64,000 nucleotides of DNA, from positions 1,922,001-1,986,000 of the forward strand of contig NC_035796.1 in assembly GCF_001653235.2 (NCBI RefSeq). The letters run 5' to 3'. Made by a program: the position numbers and the translations under genes. The notes beneath the pieces are model-generated. The model made no database searches. It was not told the DNA's origin and saw nothing but the letters and a program-made list of their open reading frames with translations. Source of the stretch: Pochonia chlamydosporia 170 (Eukaryota; Ascomycota; Sordariomycetes; Hypocreales; Clavicipitaceae). Positions 1 to 10,404 of the stretch are shown piece after piece (positions within the stretch are counted from its first letter, which is position 1; each line of letters opens with the position of its first letter).

Positions 1-750
1 TTGTCTGGTGTTACTCAACAGCCATCTGTGCCGTTTGGTAGCGCGTTTTGGTGGTGAAAAATATGAGTCGACGGCGCAAACTATGGGCTTCAAGATGGGG
101 AAGAGAAGATGCTGTGCCTCCACGGTCCACGCCGAGATGGTTGTTAAACTCCACTCCCTCTTTGCAAACAAGCAAGAGTTGGAGGGCAAAGTTTGAGGTA
201 TTTGGGAATGGCACCCAAGACCGCACCCAAGACCCAATCAACAGTGCATCCAAGTGAGCGGAGGTGTAGAGGTGTCCATGCCACACCTCCAAGACCACCA
301 ACACGCCCCCCTTTTCCCTCAAGACGAACTTGTACAGTCTTGGTCTGTGCCCCCTGGGCCTTTGAGATGGCGATGGGCCCCCTGGCATGGCATGGTGTTG
401 TTTGATACTCTCTGTGGTGCACTTCCATGTCCACTTGTCCAGGTTGCCTGGCCTCTCCCCGGTCCACTTGGTCCGCTGTTCGAAGACAAGAAAAGGACCT
501 GGCAGTGTTTTCCTCCTGTTCATCCCCCTTCTCTTTTTCTTCCTTTCGTCGCCGTCGTCTCTCGTTGTCGTCGCCGTCGTGTCATCGTTTTCCGTTTTTC
601 GATTCCCGCCGTTCGTTCGCTAGGCTGCATATCGCCTTTTTAATAACCGCCGGTTTATTTCTCGACCAATTCCTCAATCTCCGCCAAGAAAACACAACCA
701 TTCGATCTGAAGCACCAAATCGGCAAGCTAGGATTGATTGACTTTGGACG
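1..750. other. Intergenic / upstream region without a supported gene
   Basis: No reading frame here has domain-like composition; the open frames on both strands overlap each other and look like chance. The stretch ends at a GTACGT donor at 751 that probably opens a leader intron of the downstream wall-protein gene, so roughly 500-750 may be promoter and first non-coding exon. Pyrimidine-rich runs (about 515-620) fit a fungal core promoter. This is inference from composition only. Confidence 0.4.
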
Positions 751-1304
751 GTACGTCTCAGTCGTTGTTTCGGTACTGCGCTCGCGTTGCCCTCGCAGCC
801 ACCTCCGCGGCTCCCTCAATTCCAATTCATCCAATTTTTAAATACATTAGCTTTTTTTGTGCCTGGCATACTTCCTTCCCTTCCCCTCCTCCCTCCTTCC
901 CTCCTTCCCTGAACCATTGATTATTGTTCTGCACCTTCCTCCGCTTCACCACCGTCTTACGCCCGAGCCGTACTCTTCTGTGCTCGCTCCTTTCGTTTTG
1001 TGCCTCGGCCTTCTCTGTGATTGGGGTCGCGACTTGCGCTTTGAACGACAGCTATAACCCGAAAACAATCTCTCGATCCTGGCATCATTGGGACGCAATT
1101 TGTTTCGACAAGCATCGTTTGCAAGCTGTCGAGGCCCTTTTTGGACTGCAGCCGATAGAGTTTTATATACCCCCAGAAATCAAACAAAGTCAGCTACCGA
1201 CCGAACCCCTTCGATCATTTTATTCCGCCAGCCCGTCACATTTGCCTGATCGCTTCATGTTGCACCGATGGTTCTCGTTTGGTTACTAATATCTCTCTGC
1301 GTAG
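751..1304 (+). other. Probable 5' UTR intron of the Ecm33-like gene
   Basis: A GTACGT donor at 751 and a TTACTAAT branch-like site at about 1283-1290 followed by GCGTAG ending at 1304 frame a 554-nt intron whose acceptor lies only 7 nt before the ATG at 1312. The interior has strong C/T-rich runs (about 880-912). Long leader introns just before the start codon are common in highly expressed fungal genes. No transcript evidence is available, so the donor could instead lie elsewhere upstream. Confidence 0.5.
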
Positions 1305-1311
1305 ATAAACA

Positions 1312-2609
1312 ATGCATTCTGTCAAGTTGTTCTCGGCCGTCTTGGCCGTCGCTGGCGCTGCTTCTGGTAGGTGATTTTCTTCCCAAGCTTGGCGCTCTCA
1401 AGTATTAATGAGATGATACAGCTGCCACGACCTGCACTAAGGACGTCAAGGTTACCCAGCCCACGCCCGTCATCGACTGCGATGTCGTTGATGCCGATGT
1501 CATCATCGACCAAGCTGTCTCCGGTAGCTTGAGCCTTGAGGGACCTAAGCAGATTACAGGTGACTTGATTGTCAACAACGCTACTCAACTTGTTGGCATC
1601 TCATCGTCTTCCATCAACGCCATTGGCGGCACTCTTCGCTTGCAAGGTCTTCAGCTCCTTAGCTCTTTCAACATGCAGGCCCTCAAATCTGTCAAGAGCC
1701 TCGAGCTTGTTAACCTGGCTCAGCTGAGCGGTCTGACTTTGGGTACCTCCGGTGTCACCAAGGCTACCTCCATCAAGATTCAGGACACCTTCATCAGCGA
1801 TCTTAGCGGTCTTAATGTCGCTACCGCCGACAACATTACCATTGCCAACAATGGCCGTTTGACCATGTTCAACGCCAAGCTTGAGAACGTCACCTACACT
1901 CTTTCCGTCGTCGACAACGCTGGCGGCATGCAGATTAACATGTCCCGTCTTGAATCCGCGGGCGTTCTCGACTTCCGATCCATCAAGAGCTTCGATGCTC
2001 CCCTATTGCAGACTGCCAACCGTCTCAGCTTCCAGGAGAGCCCCGATCTGCTTTCCGTTTCCGCCAACAACTTGACTTCTATCAAGGACTCTCTTACTCT
2101 GGACAACAACAAGAAGCTTGCTAACATTTCCTTCACTTCTCTGGAGAAGATCAGTGGTGATATGACTATTCGCAACAACACTGCTCTCCTTAAGATTAAC
2201 AAGTTCCCCCAGCTGAAGACTATTGGTGGTGCTGTGCTCTTGGCTGGTAGCTTCGACACGTACGTACATTTTTTTTTTGGGTATTACTGTTCGATTCTGC
2301 GGCCTTTGTTCTAACTGTGTACTCTCTGATAGTGTCGAGATCCCTAAGCTTAACGACATCAAGGGTGCTGTTACCGTCACTTCCACCACCGATATCTCCA
2401 GCTTCTGCAGCTTCTTTGACGATCTGAAGAAGAACAACGCCATCCAGGGCAAGGAGAGCTGCACATCAAACAACGCCAAGGCTAACGAGGGTGGCAAGGG
2501 CGGTACCTCTGGAAGTGGTAACAACACTGACTCTGCTGCCATGGGACTAGGCGTGAACCACGCCGTTCTGGGCTTTGCCGCTGTTGCTGGATTTGCGCAA
2601 TTGTTTTAA
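1312..2609 (+). CDS. ECM33: GPI-anchored cell-wall protein of the Ecm33/Sps2 family
   Basis: Spliced from exons 1312-1366, 1422-2259 and 2333-2609 (introns GTAGGT...ACAG and GTACGT...ATAG), giving 389 residues, the usual size for the family. It starts with a signal peptide (MHSVKLFSAVLAVAGAAS), followed by TTC and a receptor-L-domain-like solenoid: regular NN..L..I..L repeats (ITGDLIVNNATQLVGI, LTLDNNKKLANISF, MTIRNNTALLKI). At least seven N-glycosylation sequons are visible. The C-terminus has a Gly/Ser/Asn-rich linker (GGTSGSGNNTDSA) and a hydrophobic tail ending in FAQLF, as expected for GPI anchoring. Family knowledge: Ecm33 proteins sit at the plasma membrane and wall and are needed for normal wall assembly; they have no known enzymatic activity. 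The probable long leader intron just upstream suggests strong expression. The family call is firm; the exact paralogue is less so. Confidence 0.9.
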
Positions 2610-3710
2610 GACATTCGGGTAGAAAAGGATACGACTTGGTGAAATTGGCGTCGTTGAGCTGTTCTTCCCCATATATTTTCCCGTTTTTCTTTAGCCGACA
2701 GTTCGCGGTATATCCTCCCCACCTGTACCAGGGCAGGCTGAGTGCCTTAAGGCGAACATGCCTGTGTACGTCTCATACATGCTAGGACTTAATAATGGAT
2801 TGTATTTGTTTCTACTTGTAAAGTGACAAGAGGCCTTGGTGCATTACTGTAAAGTCGTTGCGTTTTCGTTGATCACCCCGTTGGGTGAAATTCGACGGAC
2901 AGCACTAGCTCTTCACAAACCTCCGCCATGCAAAGTTAGGCACCCAACTTTGTCAAACAGGTACAGGCACGCAAACTCTAAAAAAATTGGATGGTCGTCG
3001 CTAAGCAACTATGGCGTGGGGTGTGCAACATTCCAAAGGCGTGTATTTACCGAAGCGCCGCTTTGTTTGTCCCGCAATTGGACAACTGGAACGTCAAACA
3101 ACGACGATCGACCTGGTTATCATTTACCACAGAATGTCGTGGATGGCAACGGCACTCTGATTACTTGGTAGTGTCGTCATGTGTTTGCTGTGTACGACGG
3201 CTATCCACATTATCTACCGTACTACAAGGCAGTGTGGCACAATCTCATGGTGCTGTTTGGCGTGCCTTCCAGGCAAGTAAGGCTGATGAGTCACTCTTTG
3301 TGGCGGAGAAAACTGCTGTTGTGCTTGGCTCGATTGGCTGGATTGTTACTGTACTGGACGGGATGGCGTGAATCTTGTTTCGTGAGATGTTTGCGTGGAT
3401 GATTATTCATCACGGTTATGGGCTTGTTCATGTCATGTGCATGTGTCTTTTCTTTGAGAATGTATGCTTCTTTGGGATTTGATATTTATCATGAGTGTTG
3501 CTAGTGTTACGTCTTCTATGTTATCGTCTAATATTGTTTGGTAAATGACATATATGTTGGAAGGTGGTATTTCGCGGCAGTTATGGAGGTCACGGAATCT
3601 TTCTTCAGCTTGTGGTTGTGCCTTGCAGCCGTGACATGCTAGACGACCAACGTCTTTGCTAAGACGAGAAGATGGATTTATGTGAGATATAAACGGGGAT
3701 GCAGAGCGGA
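2610..3710. other. Intergenic region between two convergent genes
   Basis: The 1.1 kb between the stop of the Ecm33-like gene (+) and the stop of the SPF45-like gene (-) should hold both 3' UTRs. I see no gene-like frame; the open frames near 2836-3402 have no recognisable domain and unusual composition. T-rich and TGT-rich stretches around 3410-3550 could be polyadenylation regions. Confidence 0.45.
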
Positions 3711-5381
3711 TTATGAGGGGGTGTATACGCCTTTCTCGAATGTTTCGGAATCGTAAAACTTGGGTATTATCGTGTTGCCATTGAACACGCGACCGTCTAG
3801 CTCGTTGACTGCCTGTTTTTCATGTTTAATATGTATATTGACATTCACTGAATCATGGATTGGAGCAACGTACTCGTAGGGCAGACACTTGGTCTGTGAA
3901 TTTTATAAAAACTTGACGAGTTGGTTGGTCGATGTAGAGACGTTCTACGCGGCCATACTACACACATGTCAGCCAAATATTGTGGTTGGTGATAGGATTG
4001 CACGTACCTTTTCTCCGCACTCTTCGCCAATTTCTTGCCCCAAACCATCAGAAATTTCGGTTTGCAGGTCAGGCATATTCTCCAGCATGTTCTGTAGGAC
4101 AATGACATCGCTCATCGCACCCAACTTGCTGGGTTCTGCTTTGCTCTTGGAGCCGATGATCTTGCCTTTGCCACCAGGCTCTGCCCACCCACCGCCGTCG
4201 GCATCAGCTTTCTTACGCCGCTTTTCGACTTGCACTCGGAGAGGATTTATGATACCAGTCTCATTGGCGCCGAGACCGGTTCCTTGAGTCCAGCCGTATT
4301 TAGACATGAGCCGGTGGGCAAATCCAGCTTGGCCAGGACGATTCGAACGTCTCTCACTTTCTGGGTCATCCTGACCATCGTTGTCGCCGCCGAGAGTTGG
4401 CGGTGGAGAGTAGGCGTCGTCTTCGTTGTGAGCCTGGGAATCTGTGGGCTGATTGTACCGGATAGGAGCGCGTGATATGGTTGCTGAGTCTGTGGGTGGG
4501 GGAGGGGGCGGAGGAAGACCTGTTTGTGCGGGTGGTGAAGGAGGCGGTGGAGGTTGATTGTTTGAAGATAAAGCTAGGCGGCGGGCGTAGGCATCATCGC
4601 CACTTTCCTCTGGTGGTGGTGCTGAAGGAGGAGATGCCGGAGGAGGGGGTACAAAGCCATATGACGGAGGAGGTGCGAATTGGTCTGCAGATGTGTTAGT
4701 AAAAGCAAACGTTGAAATATTCTTGAGGGCAAGAATTAAATACATACTTGATGGTACTGGTCGTGAGTCCTCCTCATCATCGTCTGATATATCGCTTTCG
4801 TCATGTCTCTTCCGGTGCCGGTACAGCATCGCCTTCCACTCCCTCACCTCGTCTATCTTTTCATCACTTCTCAAATACTCTTCAATGTTGGTAGGTCTGG
4901 CGGGATCATATATCTCATCCCAATCCGTTTCAGCTTGCATCTGCTGTTGCTTCTTCTTCTTTTTACGTCCACCACGCTGCCGTTTTTCTCCAACACCATA
5001 CCGCCACTCATCGTCCTCCGTGGCAGCCCAGTCAGCGAGAGTACTCTTGGCGGGGAGTCCGGTGGCTGACGTTGTAGAGGTAGGATCAGCTGATTGTGCT
5101 GAGTTTGTACCTGCTTCTGCCGCACTTGGAGGGTTTGAAGCTGATATTGACTTTGGAAATACGCTGCCTTTCGGTTTGGCTTGCTTTATGGGAGGGCGAC
5201 GAATGGGTTGGAACCGAAGAGCTGGATCCAGAGACTTCTTTGCTTCGGCACCCGATTCACCTTGATTGTATAAAACTGGCGCAGAAGATATTGTGGCTGG
5301 AGCTGGATCATTAGGATCCATGAGGTTATCATAGAGAGAGAAAGGCGCCTTTGCCGGCGGTGGAGGTGGTGGTGCTGCCAT
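3711..5381 (-). CDS. SPF45/RBM17-type splicing factor (G-patch plus U2AF-homology motif)
   Basis: Minus-strand exons 4748-5381, 4008-4684, 3874-3957 and 3711-3812 give 498 residues. The N-terminus is proline-rich with SLYDNL and a DEWRYG segment, followed by a KKKKK stretch and an acidic DISDDDEED patch, then several polyproline runs. A G-patch lies at about residues 333-360 (GFAHRLMSKYGWTQGTGLG). The C-terminus (about 400-498) is an RRM-like U2AF-homology motif: the VIVLQNM strand, EECGEK joined across an intron to YGRVERLYID, and the diagnostic R-x-F loop as DGRVFNG. Family knowledge: SPF45 acts in early spliceosome complexes at 3' splice-site choice by binding ULM peptides of SF1, U2AF65 and SF3b155. 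The 63-nt intron at 4685-4747 has no stop codon and is a multiple of three, so retention would insert 21 residues. The gene is divergent from Dbp5 across a 705-bp promoter region. It ends in YTPS, stop at 3711. Confidence 0.9.
4685..4747 (-). other. Stop-free in-frame intron of the SPF45-like gene
   Basis: GTATGT donor (read on minus, 4747 downwards), a CTAAC branch site and a CTGCAG acceptor ending at 4685; 63 nt long, no stop in the gene's frame. Spliced or retained, the downstream G-patch and UHM stay in frame. The retained 21 residues would be hydrophobic and unlike the polar, proline-rich surroundings, so splicing is taken as the default. Confidence 0.75.
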
Positions 5382-5867
5382 TGTGAGTTTACACCGTCAA
5401 CAGAGGACCGTTGCACAGTTCAATGTTCGAAAATGCTATTGGCTCATTGCAATCTTGCGAGAAAATAAGCTCGCTGCCGTCTACAGCTGACCAAGGCTTT
5501 GCAGGTCGTGGTGGGTGAAGCAGGCAGACAGACCAGTGCCGGAGAATCGTTGAAGGTTCAATCAAATGTCAACGTTTGAACTTGGACGTTGCTTTGATAA
5601 TCCACACATCTTTGGTAGAACTCACCACCAGGCAGCTCATGCTTGGCAGGACAAGCCAACTCAGAGTCAAAGTGGCTGTCGGCTAAACAGCGGAGCTTTG
5701 CTCAGTATTGGCTCCTGGGGCACCTCAACTTGCCTTGGAGCTTGACATTCAAGGTTCAACTGTTGCTTGCCCCACCAAACCCCGCCAAAATTTCCGTGCA
5801 AACCATAAATCATCATCCTCAAGCTTTCGAAAGGGACAAACCATAACCTTACGTCCTCTCACCGTCT

Positions 5868-5875
5868 TATATAAA
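5868..5875 (+). promoter_or_regulatory. TATA-like element upstream of DBP5
   Basis: TATATAAA at 5868-5875 lies about 210 nt before the DBP5 start codon in the 705-bp divergent region shared with the SPF45-like gene (5382-6086). The spacing to the ATG allows a leader of about 150-180 nt. Function is inferred from sequence alone. Confidence 0.4.
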
Positions 5876-6015
5876 GGGGACACAGCTCTCTCTGGAGCTG
5901 CCCGTTGATTTCTACTAGTCTTCTGCACGGCTTCAATTTACCAACCACCTTATTCTCCTCTCGGCACAATATCAATACCGGCGCTTGCCACTCCGCGACC
6001 TATCTACCCACGCCG

Positions 6016-6023
6016 TATAAAAA
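6016..6023 (+). promoter_or_regulatory. Second TATA-like element close to the DBP5 start
   Basis: TATAAAAA at 6016-6023, only 64 nt before the ATG at 6087. It would give a very short leader, so it is either an alternative promoter element or simply an A-rich leader. Confidence 0.25.
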
Positions 6024-6086
6024 GCACCTGGAACCCGCGAAAGTTTACCAATATTTAGCCATTTCACAACTAAATCCACAGACAAC

Positions 6087-7726
6087 ATGGCTGATCTCGC
6101 AAGCCGCATCACGGACCCCAACGAGTCGACCACTGATACTGCCAAGGATGCCTCAGCCGCTTCAAACGCGCAGGTCGACGGTGCATCTGCCGCCATCGGC
6201 GGCTCAGCCTTACACGAAGCAGACGGTGATGTAGAAGTCACCATTAGCGGTGGTGACAATGAGGCTCCTATATATTCGGCTTCTACATGGGATGATTTGG
6301 GATTGTACGTGCAACGAAAGGAGTTGGAAGCTTCGCTACTGGATTGCTAACCACTTTTGACATAGGTCAGAGCATATCCTGAAGGGTCTCTTGGCGGAGA
6401 ACTTCTTGAAGCCATCCAAAATCCAAGGCAGATCATTGCCCCTCATGCTGAGCAATCCTCCCAAGAACATGGTCGCCCAGTCGCAGTCTGGTACCGGAAA
6501 GACTGTTGCCTTCCTCACGGCCAGTTTATCCCGTATCGATTTCACCCAGCCTGAGCAGCCACAGGCTTTGATCTTAGCACCTACGCAAGAACTGGCCGAC
6601 CAGATCTACAGGAACATTCATACCATTGGACGATTTATCGAAAACCTCAAGGTTGCGCTTGCCATTCCGCAGAGGATTCCCCGAGGCGAGGCAGTCCGTG
6701 CCAGTGTGGTTGTCGGTACCCCAGGCACCGTCCTGGACCTGGGTCGCCGGAAGCAGCTGGATGGCTCCAAGCTGAAGGTCCTCGTTCTCGACGAGGCTGA
6801 TAACATGTTGGACCAGGCTGGTCTAGGTGATCAATGTCTCCGTGTGAAGCTTCAGTGAGGACCAATCTTTCTCTATCTTACGTCAATGTAGTTGAACTGA
6901 CAACCATATTAGACTCCTGCCCCCCGACACCAGGGCGAGCATCCAAGTGCTCCTCTTCTCCGCTACGTTCCCAGCACGTGTCAAGGATTATATTCCCAAG
7001 TTTGCCCCCAACGCAAACAGTTTGACTCTGAAGACGAAAGAGCTCACGGTCAAGGGCATCTCTCAAATGTTTATTGACTGCCCGGACGAGAACGCTCGAT
7101 ATGATATCCTCTGCAAACTCTACGGCCTGATGACTATTGGACAGTCGGTTATTTTCGTAAAGGTATGTGGTTCATTGCACACTATTAGCCATTTGGAATT
7201 AAAACCAACGTTCAAATAGACCCGTAAAAGTGCCAATGAAATCCAGCGGCGCATGACGGATGACGGCCACAAGGTCACTGTTCTGCATGGTGAATTCGAC
7301 AGCAATGAACGACAAGAGTTACTCGCCAAGTTTCGCAGCGGAGAAAGCAAGGTCCTCATCACGACCAACTTATTGTCCCGTGGTATCGACGTCTCTAGTG
7401 TCTCCATGGTCATCAACTACGATATTCCGATGAAGCCTGGGCCGAAAGGGGACGAGCCCGATGCTGAGACATATCTGCACCGTATTGGACGAACTGGACG
7501 GTTCGGTCGCATTGGCGTCAGTATCAGCTTCGTTTATGATCAAAAGAGCTTTGACTCCCTTAGTGCTATCGCATTGCACTTTGGTATCGACTTGGTTAAC
7601 TTGCCCACGGATGATTGGGATGAGGCTGAAGAGAAGGTCAAGCAAGTTATCAAGAAGAATAGCGCACAAGCCGCTTATGTTCCCAAGGTGGAGGACAACC
7701 AGCCAGCACCCGCATCAGCTTCTTAG
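6087..7726 (+). CDS. DBP5: ATP-dependent RNA helicase Dbp5/DDX19 (DEAD box)
   Basis: Exons 6087-6304, 6366-6854, 6913-7162 and 7220-7726 give 487 residues, the normal Dbp5 length. Helicase motifs are all present: Q motif (FLKPSKIQ), motif I SQSGTGKT (residues 112-119), APTQELA, GTPG, DEAD (215-218), SAT (252-254) and the C-terminal LLSRGID and [10 protein letters not shown] (406-415). The [14 protein letters not shown] stretch and the [14 protein letters not shown] insert are typical of Dbp5/DDX19. Family knowledge: it remodels mRNPs on the cytoplasmic side of the nuclear pore, with Gle1-IP6 and Nup159 as partners, to release export factors, and also helps translation termination. The N-terminal about 65 residues are polar, Ala/Ser/Asp-rich and not conserved in type. 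The start at 6087 is the first ATG after two TATA-like elements. No sign of damage. Confidence 0.95.
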
Positions 7727-10404
7727 GCATGGCCTGCTGCGGCACAGCCAATGGTTACCTTTTGGTGAATTGATTCCCCATACTCGAGGGTCAATCAATC
7801 ACAATGGTGGGATGGTATAGGGCATTAGAACTTGTCCGAGACAAGATGGATTGGAATTCGTTGCTATTCTTTGGTCATGAGAGTGGAGTGGAACAATGCA
7901 TGAAGAGATACCAATATCAGATTTTAAACAGTTCTGCAAGCAAATCACAAGACAAGGAAATGATGTAATGGTGAAGATGAGAGAGAGCAAGGGATACAAA
8001 AATTACTCTGCAGCTGGTCAGTGCCAGGTCGTTTGCGCAAAAATGTTTATTTACTTTGATCTATTCTCGCAACTCTCTCGATACCACCATCTGTGCGTCT
8101 CTGGTCTGCTCTGCACTTACTGCTGCAAGTGTGCACGTGTACTTCCCTCACCGTAACGCCATCGTGGGGTTCGCAGCATCATAAACCGAGCTCGCATGAC
8201 TAGTTCATGTAGATTCCCGATTCTGAATCAAGCTATGACTTTCCAGACTGAAGCTGGTTGTGGCGGTTGTTTTGTTCCCATCCTCTGTGCTTCACCGCCG
8301 AGACCGCATCACATATTTACCAGGGTCCCCCAAAACCGAGATGACATGGCTTCCAATGGTCCCAGAAATACGGAGCACCACGAGTACCACCAGCGGCACA
8401 AAAACGAGACAAAGTCTCTGTGCTCCTGTATTACAGGAGTTGCGGTCACGCTTTTTTTTTTTTTGACGAGGCTGGTCGTCTTTCGCTCTGTCTAAGTGGA
8501 TACAATCTCATGGGTGAACCAGCCTGGCTCAGACTGGCGTGGAGACCATAATGTCTTGACCTACGGACCTTGTCTGCATCGGTGACCCTGTCTACGGTCA
8601 TTGCAATGTCCCTTTGCTACCGGAGATGCTACTTCATGCGAATTGATAAACAGGCTGGAAAAAGTGGACGGTGACGAGGACTCGAGAAATCGTCACCTCT
8701 GCTTGGGCACAAACGTTTATGCATGGTGGAGGGCCATCTTGGGGACCTTTGGACTGAATTGGCCCAAGGCTCGGGAGTCAATGGCTCCATGAGGGAGTTC
8801 AATTTGGTGAATGGGTGACGCAGAGGCAGATTTAAGTGACGCAAACACATGTACGGAGTAGGTATGGATGCTGCAATGATGAGAAGAATAAGAATACGCA
8901 GACGCAGAAAAGAAGTGTAGCACACACGGGCCAGGCCAAGGCGAGCCGGTCCTCGTCGAATGGGCTCGAGGCACGAGCCCATATGGAGTCTGGTCAGGTA
9001 AGTACAAGCAGGGTCAAGGCCCAAGGTTGCTTCGTTCTTGCCTTCTCTGGTATCTGGTTCGGAAGCACTTTCCCCAACGCCGACTTCATGCATACGAACT
9101 GCAGCTTTCAAACCAATGTCTCCGCCTCGTCCTGCAGCCGTGGCCTTTGGAGACGAGCCACGTTGCACAGTTGACTGTTCGAGGGAACAAATTGCAAGAG
9201 GATTCGAATCACACTTCTTGGGACGATTGATTGCAAACTGCTGCATCAAAAGGTGTGAATATGCCATCACCCCTTGGCCTGGTTGTACTAATCCAACCTG
9301 GGCTGCAGGGAAGAGGTTTCTGAATGGTTGAGCTGTGTCATTATTCAGCCAGGGTCTGGATGGGCTCCGCAACGCCAACTCAGCATCGAGGCCCAACCTA
9401 CCGCTGCATCAAGGGTCCGCTTTCTCAACGACCTCTGCTCATGATTAGCTTGCCGTCCGCGATGCACCCCGACCATGGCCTGGTACATGCAGTCCCAAAG
9501 GGTCTCATTGTCTTGTTGTCGTCGGGCAGCAGCAGAAGCAATGCCTTCGTGAGGCAACGATTCCTGCCACTCCATTTCAAAGCTATGCCGAGAGGTCTTG
9601 GTCCAAGATACCAAGTCCTGAGGTTTTGTCTTGCCTTCAAGGCCCAATCGATGTCCGACGTCGCCGGCGCTCGGAGCGGCTATTGCCTGAGCAATGTTTG
9701 AGAAGCAGGACGAAGAAGAGACGACGCAATTATCTTGTACTCCGTACAGAACAGGAAACGATGGTGTGATCACCAGACGCCATTGGTGACGTTGTGATTG
9801 ACTTCGCTTTCAACCACCGTTTCCGTCGGCGAGGCGGGGGTGACAAGGCTGGCTTTATGGCCTTCTTGAGTCACCAAGGTAAGGATTTTTATGATTGACT
9901 GTCAAATTTGGTTCCATCCATGAACCAGTTGACCATGTCGTGGGATTGGGACGTGCTTTTATCCAGCCAGGATGGGTCCCTCACCATGGGAACAGACGAG
10001 CCCATGTAAACCAGGGCTTCGTTTGGAGAAAGCGGTCAAGTTGTCTTGTCACTGGCAGTGGACGACGTCCCGCCTGTCCTGCAGACCATTTTTTTTATTT
10101 GCTGCTTTTCTGTCTGAAGGCTTTCTTGCATCTTACATCTCACATACAATTTACTTTTTTTGTTCACCAATTCTCTGTAGGTTGGTGTTGCCCTTTGCAT
10201 TTTCATTTGCTGTTGTGCTGTTAGCATCGTCTGTGTGTGGGTTGCAGCCGCATAAAATTATCTGTACGACTACGTATTATTCCCCAAGCCCGGAATAAGC
10301 CCAAGCACCTCCGATTTCTCCCACTTGGCTGCCCTGTTCGGTGCATCTACCCGACTGCCCAATTCAATACCACATACGCCGTGACAGTAGTAAGACTGCT
10401 CTGT
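7727..10404. other. Long intergenic region without a supported gene
   Basis: 2.7 kb between DBP5 and the giant acidic gene. The longest open frame is on minus (8629-9396, 255 codons) but is rich in Arg, Pro and Ser, has no domain, and is overlapped by open frames on the other strand. There is a T run at about 8451-8463. From about 9890 on, pyrimidine-rich stretches (10090-10220) suggest that the right part is promoter and leader of the downstream gene. No tRNA-like box A/B pair was found. Confidence 0.45.

Noticed and set aside
8629..9396. 255-codon minus-strand open frame in the 7.7-10.4 kb gap
   Set aside because: No start context, domain or sensible composition; overlapping open frames on the other strand.
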